Shown: piece by piece, positions 1-8,360 of the stretch
Position numbering within the stretch: position 1 is the stretch's first letter
Layout: each line of letters begins with the position of its first letter
Assembly (NCBI GenBank): GCA_032059445.1
Contig: DAMCAP010000014.1
Location: 1 to 64,000 of the forward strand
Direction: 5' to 3'
Source of the DNA: DAMCAP01 sp032059445
Lineage (GTDB): Bacteria; Bacillota; Clostridia; Oscillospirales; Ruminococcaceae
Length of the DNA stretch: 64,000 nt
Made by a program: the position numbers and the translations under genes
The notes under the pieces: generated by a model
What the model was told of the DNA's origin: nothing
Databases searched by the model: none
Seen by the model: only the letters and a program-made list of their open reading frames with translations

Positions 1-190
1 ACGGACACCGCTTACCGCATTGCACTGCGCTTCGCTTGTGACAAGCGTCGCAAGCGAGTGTCCTTATGAAGTATCTGTGACACAGTAAAATGCCTAGCGG
101 CATGGAGTGCGCTGGTATGCCCGCAGGCAATTTAATGCGCCGCAGGCTGTCTATAAGGGCAAACCCTTGGGTCGGTTTGCAAATAGGCGA
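1..190. repeat. Dispersed intergenic repeat, partial copy 1
   Basis: The first ~115 bases recur nearly unchanged at 363-475, and more diverged at 31425-31510. Bases 134-185 match 31531-31580 and 57885-57935. The block is rich in short palindromes, such as ATGCC-TA(G/A)C-GGCAT, and has no credible reading frame. It is one of four copies or part-copies of a non-coding family in this window; the fullest copy is at 31345-31697. The left edge is cut by the window. Confidence 0.75.
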
Positions 191-207
191 AGGCCTACTG
201 ACATGTT

Positions 208-252
208 AAAGACCTCCAATCATATTTCTATCTACGATTGGAGATCTTTTTA
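208..252 (+). terminator. Hairpin with T-run
   Basis: AAAGACCTCCAATC at 208-221 pairs with GATTGGAGATCTTT at 235-248 and is followed by TTTATT. This looks like an intrinsic terminator for a plus-strand transcript from beyond the left edge, or a hairpin module between two repeat copies. Confidence 0.5.
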
Positions 253-282
253 TTCAATGTTCATTTTTTATAGTGCTTAACA

Positions 283-485
283 CTCATGCCGTGCAGGCAC
301 CCCATTTTTATTTGGACGATAAAAATGGGGGAAAAAGCGTCTAAGGGCTCCACCCTTAACCCACGGACACCGCTTACCGCATTGCACTGCGCTTCGCTTG
401 TGACAAGCGTCGCAAGCAAGTGTCCTTATGAAGTGTCTGTGACACAGTAAAATGCCTAACGGCATGGGGGGCGCAGCATGCGCGC
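283..485. repeat. Dispersed intergenic repeat, partial copy 2
   Basis: It starts with the terminal module seen at 31351 (ATGCCG then CACCCC and an A/T-rich hairpin), runs through the AAAAGCGTCTAAGGGCTCC motif, then repeats the body of copy 1 from 363. It ends about 40 bases short of the truncated spoIVA reading frame at 528-620. A minus-strand frame of 72 codons can be drawn across it, but that is only repeat sequence. Confidence 0.75.
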
Positions 486-527
486 ATCGAAGCATTTGCT
501 AAAGCATTTTCTAAACAGATGATAGGG

Positions 528-620
528 CTAAAAGTTTAGCCCTATTATTACACCAGCACCTATGTAGATATCGCCGCCTGTGCGATTGGCTATATCTTTG
601 TAGATATTGCTGTTCACCAT
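528..620 (-). pseudogene. spoIVA: spoIVA, 5' stub only (30 codons then stop)
   Basis: A minus-strand frame starts with ATG at 620 behind a strong ribosome site (GGAGG, 6 bases upstream). It reads MVNSNIYKDIANRTGGDIYIG and then departs from the family. SpoIVA is a ~490-residue ATPase that polymerises into the basement layer of the spore coat; its N-terminus is normally (N/D)I(Y/F)KDIAERTGGDIYIG followed directly by a Walker A (VRTGKST). Here the match ends at about codon 21. Nine unrelated codons and TAG follow, inside a hairpin (ATAGGGCTAAA / TTTAGCCCTAT, 523-547). The repeat copy at 283-485 lies just beyond. The rest of spoIVA is not in the window. Either the repeat disrupted the gene or two contigs were joined at a repeat. 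The N-terminal match and ribosome site are seen; the cause is inferred. Confidence 0.8.
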
Positions 621-791
621 TACTATCCTCCTCTATTTCGTGAGCCTTTGCCGAGCTCTCTAGTGCTTGCTGTCAGCAGCAGTCTGGCGCATTTAGGATC
701 CTATCTGTGCTGGGACATCCATAGCAAAAAAGCAAGCAAGCTTACCCTTCGCTTGCAGTGCGAAGGGCGCCTACATTCGTCCGATTCGCCT

Positions 792-2318
792 TTAAGTAGG
801 TATGATCAAGGGCTGGCTGCTCTGAACAATAGGGGTATCCAAATCATTTTGCTGTAGGATCAGAGCTGCGTTGGTATTATAGCGTTTGGCGATGTCCCAC
901 ACCTGCTCTCCTATGGTGGGGTAATAGATCATCATGCCTACAGTGATATCCTGCTCGACAGGCTTACTCTGGTCAACGGCAACATTGGTCATCATCTTTA
1001 CCTTTTTGTAAAACATTGGGCAGCCTCTAATGGTAAAGCGAGCCTTGAGGATCAGCATATCCCCTTCTATCTGCCACTCCAGTGCATCCTGCTGGAAGCT
1101 TGGCAGCATCTCCAGCTTACCATCCAATATTGGGGCCTCCAACGCTTCTTTGACCTCCCACTGCCGCTCAAAGCATTCAAAGCCTTGTTCAGCATTTTTA
1201 CCCAGCACAGTCACCAGCATGCGGCAGCTTGCTACAATCTTGCCACCCTCTACCGTGGCTGTTTCTCTGCTAGGTGTCAGAGTCACGTCTGTCACTTCGG
1301 TCACACCATCAGGGATCTGCATTTTGTTGCTGGTGGTAACAGGTGCATTGATTACCTTATCCATCTGAGGCAGATTCATTAATTGATAGGTGGGGCTACA
1401 CTCAAAGTTTGTGCTATAGCAATCGTTAACCCCTTTAAACTGATAAGTCGAATAAAGCTTTACGTCTGCCTCTAGCTGTGCCGACACACTGATTTCATTT
1501 TTATCGGGATTATACTCTCCTTGATAAGTAGCTTCACAGGAGATCACCCTTAAGCATACATCACACTGTGGGTTTGTTACCCCGGCGGGAGCCTCGATCA
1601 GTGAGGTTAGTGGCAGGGAATGTTTTAACCTGGACACCTTTTTTTGCCCCTTCTCTTGGAAGAGAATTGTCATTTCCAGACTTCCCTTTACGACAACTCT
1701 TCCCCCTACAAGCTTGCACTCCTCCACTATCGGATGACAGTTGGTGCACACGATCGTCAGAGGCGGCTTGATCTCCGACGGTAGCGGGAACTGGTCTGTC
1801 AACTGGATTGGCCGGCTTAGCTGGGCTGCTATTTTGGCAGCTGTTCCCTCTGTGTTTTTGACCTGAACGCCCATTCCATCTGCGCTGCATACCGCCTCTA
1901 CCTCCTTGGTATCACATACTCTTACAATAATACTTAGTGTGCTGGTTATGTCCATTCTGCGCCTGCTAATCGCCCTGCAGGTGGTCGTGGTGCTGCTGAT
2001 CTGTACATCGACTGCCCCTACGTTGTAACCCTCTTTAAGCTGCACGGATCGGCTAAAGGGCACACGGTACTGTGTGGAGCGCATTTCAGAGCTTTCACTG
2101 CAATAGCTGACGTCCACCACAGCCATACCGTCTATATTAAGCTTATCCCCCCGGCTCTGGGTATTGGTGACGATCCCTGTAACGCTGCAGCAGAGTATTC
2201 TGGCAATGTCGGGGTAGTAATCGGGGAGCAACACATCACACTGTATCGGCTGCTCGGCCGTTGCGATTACACTGACTTCTCCCGTACAGATTGGCTGCTT
2301 TTCTATTGTTAACTTCAT
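792..2318 (-). CDS. DUF3794 (SPOCS) protein with C-terminal LysM
   Basis: This encodes 508 residues. The body has repeated DUF3794/SPOCS-type modules (CDVLLPDYYPDIARIL near residue 30 is typical), and the last ~45 residues form a LysM domain (TIGEQVWDIAKRYNT...NDL...PLIIPT) that should bind peptidoglycan. Proteins with this layout in spore-forming Clostridia are linked to the spore coat or envelope; the exact role here is unknown. I start at ATG 2318, 10 bases after GAGGAG. An in-frame GTG at 2336 lies inside that ribosome site and is rejected. It sits between spoVM and the spoIVA stub, which fits a coat-assembly context. Confidence 0.85.
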   Translation of the reverse strand: MKLTIEKQPICTGEVSVIATAEQPIQCDVLLPDYYPDIARILCCSVTGIVTNTQSRGDKLNIDGMAVVDVSYCSESSEMRSTQYRVPFSRSVQLKEGYNVGAVDVQISSTTTTCRAISRRRMDITSTLSIIVRVCDTKEVEAVCSADGMGVQVKNTEGTAAKIAAQLSRPIQLTDQFPLPSEIKPPLTIVCTNCHPIVEECKLVGGRVVVKGSLEMTILFQEKGQKKVSRLKHSLPLTSLIEAPAGVTNPQCDVCLRVISCEATYQGEYNPDKNEISVSAQLEADVKLYSTYQFKGVNDCYSTNFECSPTYQLMNLPQMDKVINAPVTTSNKMQIPDGVTEVTDVTLTPSRETATVEGGKIVASCRMLVTVLGKNAEQGFECFERQWEVKEALEAPILDGKLEMLPSFQQDALEWQIEGDMLILKARFTIRGCPMFYKKVKMMTNVAVDQSKPVEQDITVGMMIYYPTIGEQVWDIAKRYNTNAALILQQNDLDTPIVQSSQPLIIPT

Positions 2319-2453
2319 TGCGTCCCATCTCCTCACTTTTTTATTCTAAAGATATATATTGATTTTTTTGATAAATTATTCCTTTATAACACTTGCAAAA
2401 CGGAAATTAACAGACAAAGCTCCCTGTTATTCACAACTATATGCAGCAAATGC

Positions 2454-2492
2454 AAAAAAAGAAGGGCAAAGCGTAAGCTGCCCTTCTTTTTT
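2454..2492 (-). terminator. Bidirectional terminator after spoVM
   Basis: GAAGGGCA (2461-2468) pairs with TGCCCTTC (2479-2486) around a 10-base loop, flanked by A7 on one side and T6 on the other. It can end the spoVM transcript on the minus strand. Confidence 0.8.
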
Positions 2493-2546
2493 ATGCGGAT
2501 TTATCATGTACTGTTTTCAACAAGTTGTCTGCAAAATGTTGAAAAC

Positions 2547-2627
2547 TCATAGTCCGGCTCTGATGCCAAACATCAACCTAAGTATGCCGGACAACAATCT
2601 GGGACTCCTAAAAACAACTACCTTCAT
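2547..2627 (-). CDS. spoVM: Stage V sporulation protein SpoVM
   Basis: This is a 26-codon gene, the canonical SpoVM length, with ATG at 2627 six bases after AGGAGGT. The peptide reads MKVVVFRSPRLLSG then ILRLMFGIRAGL. Like B. subtilis SpoVM it has a hydrophobic start, a proline at position 9 and an amphipathic helix with spaced basic residues. In B. subtilis that helix recognises the convex forespore membrane and anchors SpoIVA there. Synteny agrees: B. subtilis has prpC-prkC-rsgA-rpe-thiN-spoVM, and here spoVM follows the same genes. It is easy to miss because of its size. Pro9, length and locus are seen or known; function is inferred. Confidence 0.9.
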   Translation of the reverse strand: MKVVVFRSPRLLSGILRLMFGIRAGL

Positions 2628-2650
2628 TAAGCTACCTCCTATCACTGTGC

Positions 2651-2803
2651 TCACATAAACCTCAAGAAGTTAAAGGCCATGATCAGCAAAAGCACAACTG
2701 CAATAAACAGCGCCAACTCGAGGGAGCACACCATCGCAAGTAGCACCCCGAGACCAAACCAAAAGGATATGATCGGCAGTAATGGTCTACATCTGCGCCA
2801 CAT
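2651..2803 (-). CDS. 50-residue hydrophobic membrane protein upstream of spoVM
   Basis: ATG at 2803 follows GAGGAGG with seven bases between, and TGA is at 2651-2653. The peptide opens with a basic segment (MWRRCRPL), then two hydrophobic stretches (about residues 8-25 and 28-46) form one hairpin or one long membrane segment. No domain is recognised. The gene lies 23 bases before spoVM on the same strand, so the two are probably co-transcribed, and a spore-membrane role is plausible. The strong ribosome site and lack of an overlapping gene make it credible. Confidence 0.7.
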   Translation of the reverse strand: MWRRCRPLLPIISFWFGLGVLLAMVCSLELALFIAVVLLLIMAFNFLRFM

Positions 2804-2995
2804 TGCGCCGCCTCCTCTCATCTATTTAGTATAGTATACGCATTTCGAGGAAAATAGGTGCATAGAGGCAGCAAATTTGATGTTTGTAGCGCTTCTGTGT
2901 CAAACTTTACACAGTTTATCTGCTGAAACTTCGGAGCTTCCTCGTCTATTGCCAAGGTCTATTGCCAAGTAGATTATGATGGTAGCTTGTACTCT

Positions 2996-3610
2996 CTATA
3001 AAACGGAGCGCAGGATCAGCAGCCTGCCTTCTCTCACAGTGATCTCAGCCTCCGGCCCCTCGATATAGTTGCTTACACCCAGTGGGAAATTAGGCGTCAG
3101 TGTCGCATCTTCCAAAGGATACTTAACTCCTTTAAGATATACCCCTTTAGCTATGCCTCCATAAGCAAATACCGAAAGGCTCATACCGGGTATGTAAGGC
3201 TCTTTGCCTGTACTTTGGGTAATAATCCTCGCCTGCTCCCGATCTCCGTGCAGGCTTGCCCTGTAGCCTTTATCATCAAGGTATGCAAGGCTTTGCAGGT
3301 TTCCTATGATGTGATCTACCCTGCCGCCAAAGCCACAGAGCATAGCAAACTCCTCGCAGCCCCGCCTGATCCCCTCATTGATAGCCAGGATGCAGTCGGT
3401 TTCGTCTTTCATCACAGGAAACACCTGTATAGAAATATCGATCGGCAGCTCAGTGCTGATGGAGTCCATATCCCCCAGCAGGATGTGCGGCTTGATTCCT
3501 AGCAGAGCTGCATTTTGATACCCGCTGTCACAAGCAATGATAAAATCATCCCTGCGGGCTTCAAAGCCCAAGGCACCACAATCTCCACCCAATACAATTA
3601 CGCATCTCAT
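2996..3610 (-). CDS. thiN: Thiamine pyrophosphokinase
   Basis: This encodes 204 residues, near the usual ~210. The enzyme transfers pyrophosphate from ATP to thiamine to make the cofactor TPP in the cytosol. Family features visible are CVIVLGGD at the N-terminus, ACDSGYQNA, the acidic GDMDS motif, DETDC (the DKD/T-type motif), and the glycine-rich GGRVDHIIGNLQSL. ATG at 3610 follows AGGTGA and leaves a 4-base gap after rsgA. A longer frame reading back into rsgA (26 more codons) lacks a ribosome site. In Bacillus, rpe lies between rsgA and thiN; it is absent here. Confidence 0.92.
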   Translation of the reverse strand: MRCVIVLGGDCGALGFEARRDDFIIACDSGYQNAALLGIKPHILLGDMDSISTELPIDISIQVFPVMKDETDCILAINEGIRRGCEEFAMLCGFGGRVDHIIGNLQSLAYLDDKGYRASLHGDREQARIITQSTGKEPYIPGMSLSVFAYGGIAKGVYLKGVKYPLEDATLTPNFPLGVSNYIEGPEAEITVREGRLLILRSVL

Positions 3611-3614
3611 CGCT

Positions 3615-4502
3615 TCACCTGCTTTGGGAGTCAAGCTCCCATTCCTTAATGTTCTTGGCATCTTCGTACATACTGAGGTAGCTCTCATATCGGGATTGAA
3701 TGATCGCCCCCGCCTGCACTGCTTCGATCACAGCACAGCCTTTTTCTTTGGTATGAGAGCAGCCCGTAAAGCGGCAGCTTCCAATATACTCACCAAACTC
3801 AATAAAGCAGTCCTCCAGCTGATCTTTTAAGATCCGCTCCAGCTGGATGGTTTCTAGAGAGGTAAAGCCGGGGGTATCGGCGATCATGCCATCGCATAGC
3901 TTGTAGATTTCGGTGGTACGGGTGGTATGCCTGCCACGCCCTAGTTTTTTGCTGATCTCACCTGTGGCAAGGTTCAGACTAGGCTCAAGTGCATTGAGCA
4001 GGGTTGACTTTCCTACACCGGTGTTGCCGGTAAAAACACTGAGCTGATCCTTCAAATGGGGCTTTAGAGCCTCGGGGTGCTCCTGTAGGCTGCTTACAGC
4101 CACAACTCTATAGCCCACCTTGCGGTAAAGCTCCAGCAGAGGGAAGCCATCGGCAAGATCGCACTTGGTGATCACAATCAAAGGGCTGATCCCCTTATAC
4201 TCCGCCACCGCCAGCAGCTTATCGATCACCAGCAGATTGGGCGGAGGGTCGATAACCGCAATTACCATCACCAGTTGGTCGATATTGGCCACAGGCGGGC
4301 GGATCAAGTGATTTCTACGCTCTAATATCTTGGTGATGTATCCCTTGTTTCCGTCAGTCTGCTCCCATTCTACCCGATCACCTACATAAGGGGTAATGCC
4401 CTCCTTACGAAAAAGCCCCCTCGCCCTACACTCCACTACACCCGATGGCGTATCAATATAATAAAACCCGCCGCTCGATTTGATGATCATTGGCTCTGTC
4501 AT
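3615..4502 (-). CDS. rsgA: Ribosome small-subunit-dependent GTPase RsgA
   Basis: This encodes 295 residues. The protein releases assembly factors and checks late 30S maturation. The order is an N-terminal OB fold (about 1-65), a circularly permuted GTPase domain in which TKCD (G4) precedes GNTGVGKST (G1/P-loop) and DTPG (G3), then a zinc knuckle (CRFTGCSHTKEKGC). ATG at 4502 has GGAG six bases upstream. It sits 115 bases after prkC, and the pairing matches B. subtilis, where PrkC phosphorylates CpgA/RsgA. Confidence 0.96.
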   Translation of the reverse strand: MTEPMIIKSSGGFYYIDTPSGVVECRARGLFRKEGITPYVGDRVEWEQTDGNKGYITKILERRNHLIRPPVANIDQLVMVIAVIDPPPNLLVIDKLLAVAEYKGISPLIVITKCDLADGFPLLELYRKVGYRVVAVSSLQEHPEALKPHLKDQLSVFTGNTGVGKSTLLNALEPSLNLATGEISKKLGRGRHTTRTTEIYKLCDGMIADTPGFTSLETIQLERILKDQLEDCFIEFGEYIGSCRFTGCSHTKEKGCAVIEAVQAGAIIQSRYESYLSMYEDAKNIKEWELDSQSR

Positions 4503-4616
4503 ACCATTCTCCGTTCCTTATGCAACTACTTGCTCTCCCAAAAACCACAACACCTTGGCCCGACAGCATGGGCTGCCAGACCAAGGCGGATAGGGTGCTT
4601 TGCCCAAAAGTGCCAG

Positions 4617-6578
4617 CTACCCTAGATTTGCTGCGTTATCCTCCACCAGAGTACTGGTGCCGTTGGTAAAATCAAGACTATAAGCCTGATAGAGGAAGCC
4701 GTCTATCAGGATAAATACCTTCTCAGTGCCAGAGCCCTCAAAGCTTGGGCGCCAATACCCCGCCATGGAAGGATTAATCGTTTCTTCCTTGACAATAGCG
4801 CCGTCCACCATCGCCTGTATCTTCATGAGTTTATCCTTATTTGGCATCGGTACAGCCAGCTCTACTGTGCTAGCGCTGCGAGAGGCACCAGATATATTGA
4901 CGTTGACATAGGTGCCCACTGCAATTTCATTGCCAAAGGACGGATCCTGCGATACAATAGTTCCCTCAGGCTCTTCTGATTCCACATAGGTTACTCCGCC
5001 AAGCTGTAATCCCAGTTCTTCTAGTGCAGTTGCAGCCTCTTCTTTGGTCTTGCCCTTAAGATCAGGGATCGGCACAAAGGCATTCTCTGGCCCCATGCTG
5101 ATTTGCAGCTTTACCTCAGCGCCTGCGCCAACCTTGCTGCCAGCGCCCGGCTCGGTAGCCACTACCATGCCCGCAGGCACCGTATTGGAGAAAACTGTAG
5201 ACTTGCTATACTTCAGATCAAGCTCCACCAATCGACCATAGGCCAGTGTTTCTTCCATACCGATAACATTAGGCACCTCGATTACCTTCTGCCCTGTAGA
5301 AACCTTGACCTTAATCTTGGAGTTGACCTTTACGTTTTTACCGGCCTTGGGGCTTTGGGAGAAGATTTCACCCTCCCCATACAACTCATTAAAGTCGGTT
5401 TCCTCCACCTCGATGATGAAGTTTTTATACATTTCGGCATCCCGCACAGCATCATACTTAAGCCCCACAAGATCGGGCACTAAGATGTCGGCTACCTTTT
5501 CAAATGGATTATTGAGATAAAACATCGTGGCGATAAATATACCGGTCACCAATACAAATGCTGCGGTGATTCCTGCCAGCACTGGGATGATTGATCGGCT
5601 ACTCTCAGCCGTTTTGCGCTCTTGGGTAGCGGTTGGGGCTTGCTTTACTTTTGTCTTGGTTTCTTTTCTGTTCGTATTAATAGCTGATTGATACCTGCCC
5701 TCTGTTTGATTTGTGGGTTTTGCAATGTATTTATAAGCAAAATGAATGCTTGGATCTCGCTTGAAATTCTCTATATCTTCTATCATCTGCTCTACGTTTT
5801 GATAGCGGTAGGAGGGGTCCTTCTGCATTGCCCGCAGGATGATATCCTCCAACCCCTGAGGGATCTCACGGTTGATGACCGTAGGCAGGGGTGCATCCAG
5901 CTCGATCTGCTTGATGGCTACACTCACAGGGGAATCTGCATCAAAGGGCAGGCGGCCGGTAAGCATTTCATAAAAAATCACGCCCATCGAGTAGATGTCG
6001 GAGCGCTGGTCTGTCGCTTCGCCCCTAGCTTGCTCGGGGCTGATGTAGTGGACCGAGCCGATGGCCTTGTCGGTAATAGTCTTGGTCTCGCTGCGGGCAA
6101 AGCGTGCGATGCCAAAATCCATGATTTTGATGGTGCCATCGCTGAGGAGCAAGATGTTTTGGGGCTTTAGGTCACGGTGTATAATCCCCTTTTTATGGGC
6201 GTGGGCTACAGCGCTTAAGATCTGGCCACCAAAAAACACTGTTTCTTTCCAACTGATCGCCCCTTGCATCTCTAGGTATTCCTTAAGGGTGATGCCGTCG
6301 ATATATTCCATGACGATGCACTTCATCTCATCGGTAAAGCTCACGTCAAATACGCGGATGATATTGGGGTGTGACAAAAGAGCAATCGCCTTTGATTCAT
6401 TTTTAAATCTGCGGGTTAGCTCGGTATTGTCATAAAACTCCGGTTTTAATACCTTTACCGCTACTGTTTTACCATCTGTAATATCAGTAGCTTTATATAC
6501 ATAAGCCATACCTCCTGAGCCTACAAGCTCATCGATACGGTAACGCTCGTCAATTAATCTGCCTATGTTGGTGCTCAC
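4617..6578 (-). CDS. prkC: PASTA-domain Ser/Thr protein kinase PrkC
   Basis: This encodes 653 residues. A Hanks-type kinase domain fills residues 15-275 with the glycine loop VGSGGMAYVYK, Lys42, HRDLKPQN (134-141) and DFG (154-156). A basic juxtamembrane linker follows, then one membrane helix (about 329-354) and three extracellular PASTA repeats (about 365-575), which in this family bind muropeptides and link wall status or germination signals to phosphorylation. A further ~75-residue C-terminal domain is unassigned. The start is GTG, whose GTGA overlaps the stop of prpC, so kinase and phosphatase are translationally coupled. Confidence 0.97.
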   Translation of the reverse strand: MSTNIGRLIDERYRIDELVGSGGMAYVYKATDITDGKTVAVKVLKPEFYDNTELTRRFKNESKAIALLSHPNIIRVFDVSFTDEMKCIVMEYIDGITLKEYLEMQGAISWKETVFFGGQILSAVAHAHKKGIIHRDLKPQNILLLSDGTIKIMDFGIARFARSETKTITDKAIGSVHYISPEQARGEATDQRSDIYSMGVIFYEMLTGRLPFDADSPVSVAIKQIELDAPLPTVINREIPQGLEDIILRAMQKDPSYRYQNVEQMIEDIENFKRDPSIHFAYKYIAKPTNQTEGRYQSAINTNRKETKTKVKQAPTATQERKTAESSRSIIPVLAGITAAFVLVTGIFIATMFYLNNPFEKVADILVPDLVGLKYDAVRDAEMYKNFIIEVEETDFNELYGEGEIFSQSPKAGKNVKVNSKIKVKVSTGQKVIEVPNVIGMEETLAYGRLVELDLKYSKSTVFSNTVPAGMVVATEPGAGSKVGAGAEVKLQISMGPENAFVPIPDLKGKTKEEAATALEELGLQLGGVTYVESEEPEGTIVSQDPSFGNEIAVGTYVNVNISGASRSASTVELAVPMPNKDKLMKIQAMVDGAIVKEETINPSMAGYWRPSFEGSGTEKVFILIDGFLYQAYSLDFTNGTSTLVEDNAANLG

Positions 6579-7324
6579 TGTCTAGCCACCTCCTGTGACA
6601 GCGGGGTAATAATTACCGCGGTAATATTATCGCCCCCTCCTCCTAAGTTTGCACTGTCGATAATCGGGTCAACACTTGCCTTGGTTGTGCACATAGCTGT
6701 AATCGCCTCCAGCTCCTGATGATCCATATAATTATACACCCCGTCGCTGCATAGGAGGATGCTGTCCTCCTCATCCATGCGGTGGATGTAAAACTCGATC
6801 CTGACCTCCCGCTCTACCCCTAAAGCACGGGTGATGTGGTTGCGGTCAGGATGTGCCAAGGCATCCTTGGGCGAAAGCTTGCCCATATCCACCAGATGCT
6901 GTACCACCGTATGATCGGTGGTCAGCTGAGATAGCTGCTCACTGCGTAGCAGGTAGGCGCGGCTATCCCCTGCCCAAAAAATCGTAGCAAGGCCGTTTTG
7001 CACCACTGCACCTACCAGTGTAGTACCCATACCTCGCAGGGCCAGTTTTTCTTGTTGGATGTGATAAATCTCTGCATTGGCGCCGGCACAGGCGCTGATG
7101 ATGATATTCTCGATACTTGATTGAGTAGTGCCAGGCAGGACGGAGCGGCGCAAGGCAGAAGCAATAAACTCACAGGCAGTGCGGCTGGCAACCTCGCCAC
7201 CGTTGGCGCCGCCTACACCGTCACACACCACTGCCCAGCATTGATTTTGCCCTGTAGAAACAGCAAAACAATCCTGATTGTTAAAACGCTTCATACCCTT
7301 ATGGGTACCGCCGATGATCCTCAA
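6575..7324 (-). CDS. prpC: PP2C-family protein phosphatase PrpC
   Basis: This encodes 249 residues and is the cognate phosphatase that reverses PrkC phosphorylation. PP2C metal-binding motifs are present: NNQDCF, VVCDGVGGANGGEVAS, WAGDSRAYLL, LLCSDGVYNYM and GGDNITAV. I choose TTG at 7324, which begins LRIIGGTHKG and sits eight bases after GGGAGG. An upstream frame would run into rlmN. It lies five bases past rlmN and overlaps prkC by four. Confidence 0.94.
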   Translation of the reverse strand: MRIIGGTHKGMKRFNNQDCFAVSTGQNQCWAVVCDGVGGANGGEVASRTACEFIASALRRSVLPGTTQSSIENIIISACAGANAEIYHIQQEKLALRGMGTTLVGAVVQNGLATIFWAGDSRAYLLRSEQLSQLTTDHTVVQHLVDMGKLSPKDALAHPDRNHITRALGVEREVRIEFYIHRMDEEDSILLCSDGVYNYMDHQELEAITAMCTTKASVDPIIDSANLGGGGDNITAVIITPLSQEVARQ

Positions 7325-7328
7325 AGCA

Positions 7329-8360
7329 CTACACCTCCCTATGCTTTCTACGAAGCTGCCCGCAGGCAGCGTCAATATCTGTACCCAGCTCTCGCCGAAT
7401 GGTGGCGCTTAGCCCCCCATCCTCGAGGATCTGTCGAAACCGTTCGTTATTTTGCTTGGAGGGTCTTGTAAAACCGGTACCCTCTACCGGATTAATCGGG
7501 ATCAAATTCACATGGCAGTTTTGCCCCTTAAGTAGCTTAAGCAGCTTCTCTGCTGTAGCGGGGTTGTCATTTACCCCATGGATCAAGGCAAATTCATAGG
7601 AAATCCGCCTGCCAGTCAGTGCAAAGTATCGCTTACAGCTTTGCATCAGCTGCCCGATGTTATACTTATGGTTGATAGGCATGATTTGATCTCTCGTCTC
7701 ATCATCGGCAGCATGCAGCGAAACCGAAAGGGTCAGTTGCAGCTTCTGATCAGCCAAGCGGTCAATCTGGTCGCAGATCCCGCAGGTAGAGAGGGAAATA
7801 TGCCTGTGGCTCATGTTTAAGCCTTTAGGGTCATTGATCAGCTCAAGGAACTTCATTACGTTGTCAAAGTTATCTAGTGGTTCACCAATCCCCATCATGA
7901 CGATGGAGTCGATCCTTTTTCCCGCAATCTCCCCAGCTCGGTATACCTGCTCAAGCATCTCCGCAGGGCTTAGGTTGCGGACACGCCCCCCCACAGTCGA
8001 GGCGCAAAACTTACACCCCATCCTGCATCCTACTTGACTCGAAATACACAAAGAGGTGCCATAGCTGTGGCTCATCACCACTGTTTCAATGGTATTGGTA
8101 TCAGGTAGCTCAAAGAGGATCTTCACCGTGCCGTCACTGGATCGCTGCACAGTAAGCTCCTTAAGCACCGTGAGGCTGCACTGCTTGGCAAGAGCAGCTC
8201 TAAGCTTAGCAGATAGGTTATTCATGGCATCAAAGCTTGGTACCTGCTTCTGATGCAGCCATACAAAGATCTGCCCCGCACGAAACTTCGCCTCACCAAG
8301 CCCCAGCACCAGCTCCTCCAGCTCGGGGTAGGACAGGGATTTTATATCGATTTTATCCAT
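7329..8360 (-). CDS. rlmN: 23S rRNA/tRNA adenine C2-methyltransferase RlmN
   Basis: This encodes 343 residues, a full-length radical-SAM enzyme that methylates A2503 of 23S rRNA and A37 of some tRNAs. The cluster motif CRMGCKFC (CX3CX2C) is at about residue 111, GIGEP follows, and a conserved catalytic cysteine is near the end (DIDAACGQL). The start ATG overlaps the rsmB stop (TAATG), so the two rRNA methylase genes are coupled. Confidence 0.96.
   Translation of the reverse strand: MDKIDIKSLSYPELEELVLGLGEAKFRAGQIFVWLHQKQVPSFDAMNNLSAKLRAALAKQCSLTVLKELTVQRSSDGTVKILFELPDTNTIETVVMSHSYGTSLCISSQVGCRMGCKFCASTVGGRVRNLSPAEMLEQVYRAGEIAGKRIDSIVMMGIGEPLDNFDNVMKFLELINDPKGLNMSHRHISLSTCGICDQIDRLADQKLQLTLSVSLHAADDETRDQIMPINHKYNIGQLMQSCKRYFALTGRRISYEFALIHGVNDNPATAEKLLKLLKGQNCHVNLIPINPVEGTGFTRPSKQNNERFRQILEDGGLSATIRRELGTDIDAACGQLRRKHREV

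Noticed and set aside
277..495. 72-codon minus-strand frame
   Set aside because: It lies wholly within the repeat copy and its neighbour at 283-485 and has no ribosome site or homology.
648..857. 69-codon plus-strand frame
   Set aside because: Non-coding spacer plus the antisense end of the DUF3794 gene; no ribosome site.
2359..2658. 99-codon plus-strand frame
   Set aside because: It crosses the terminator and runs antisense over spoVM; no ribosome site.
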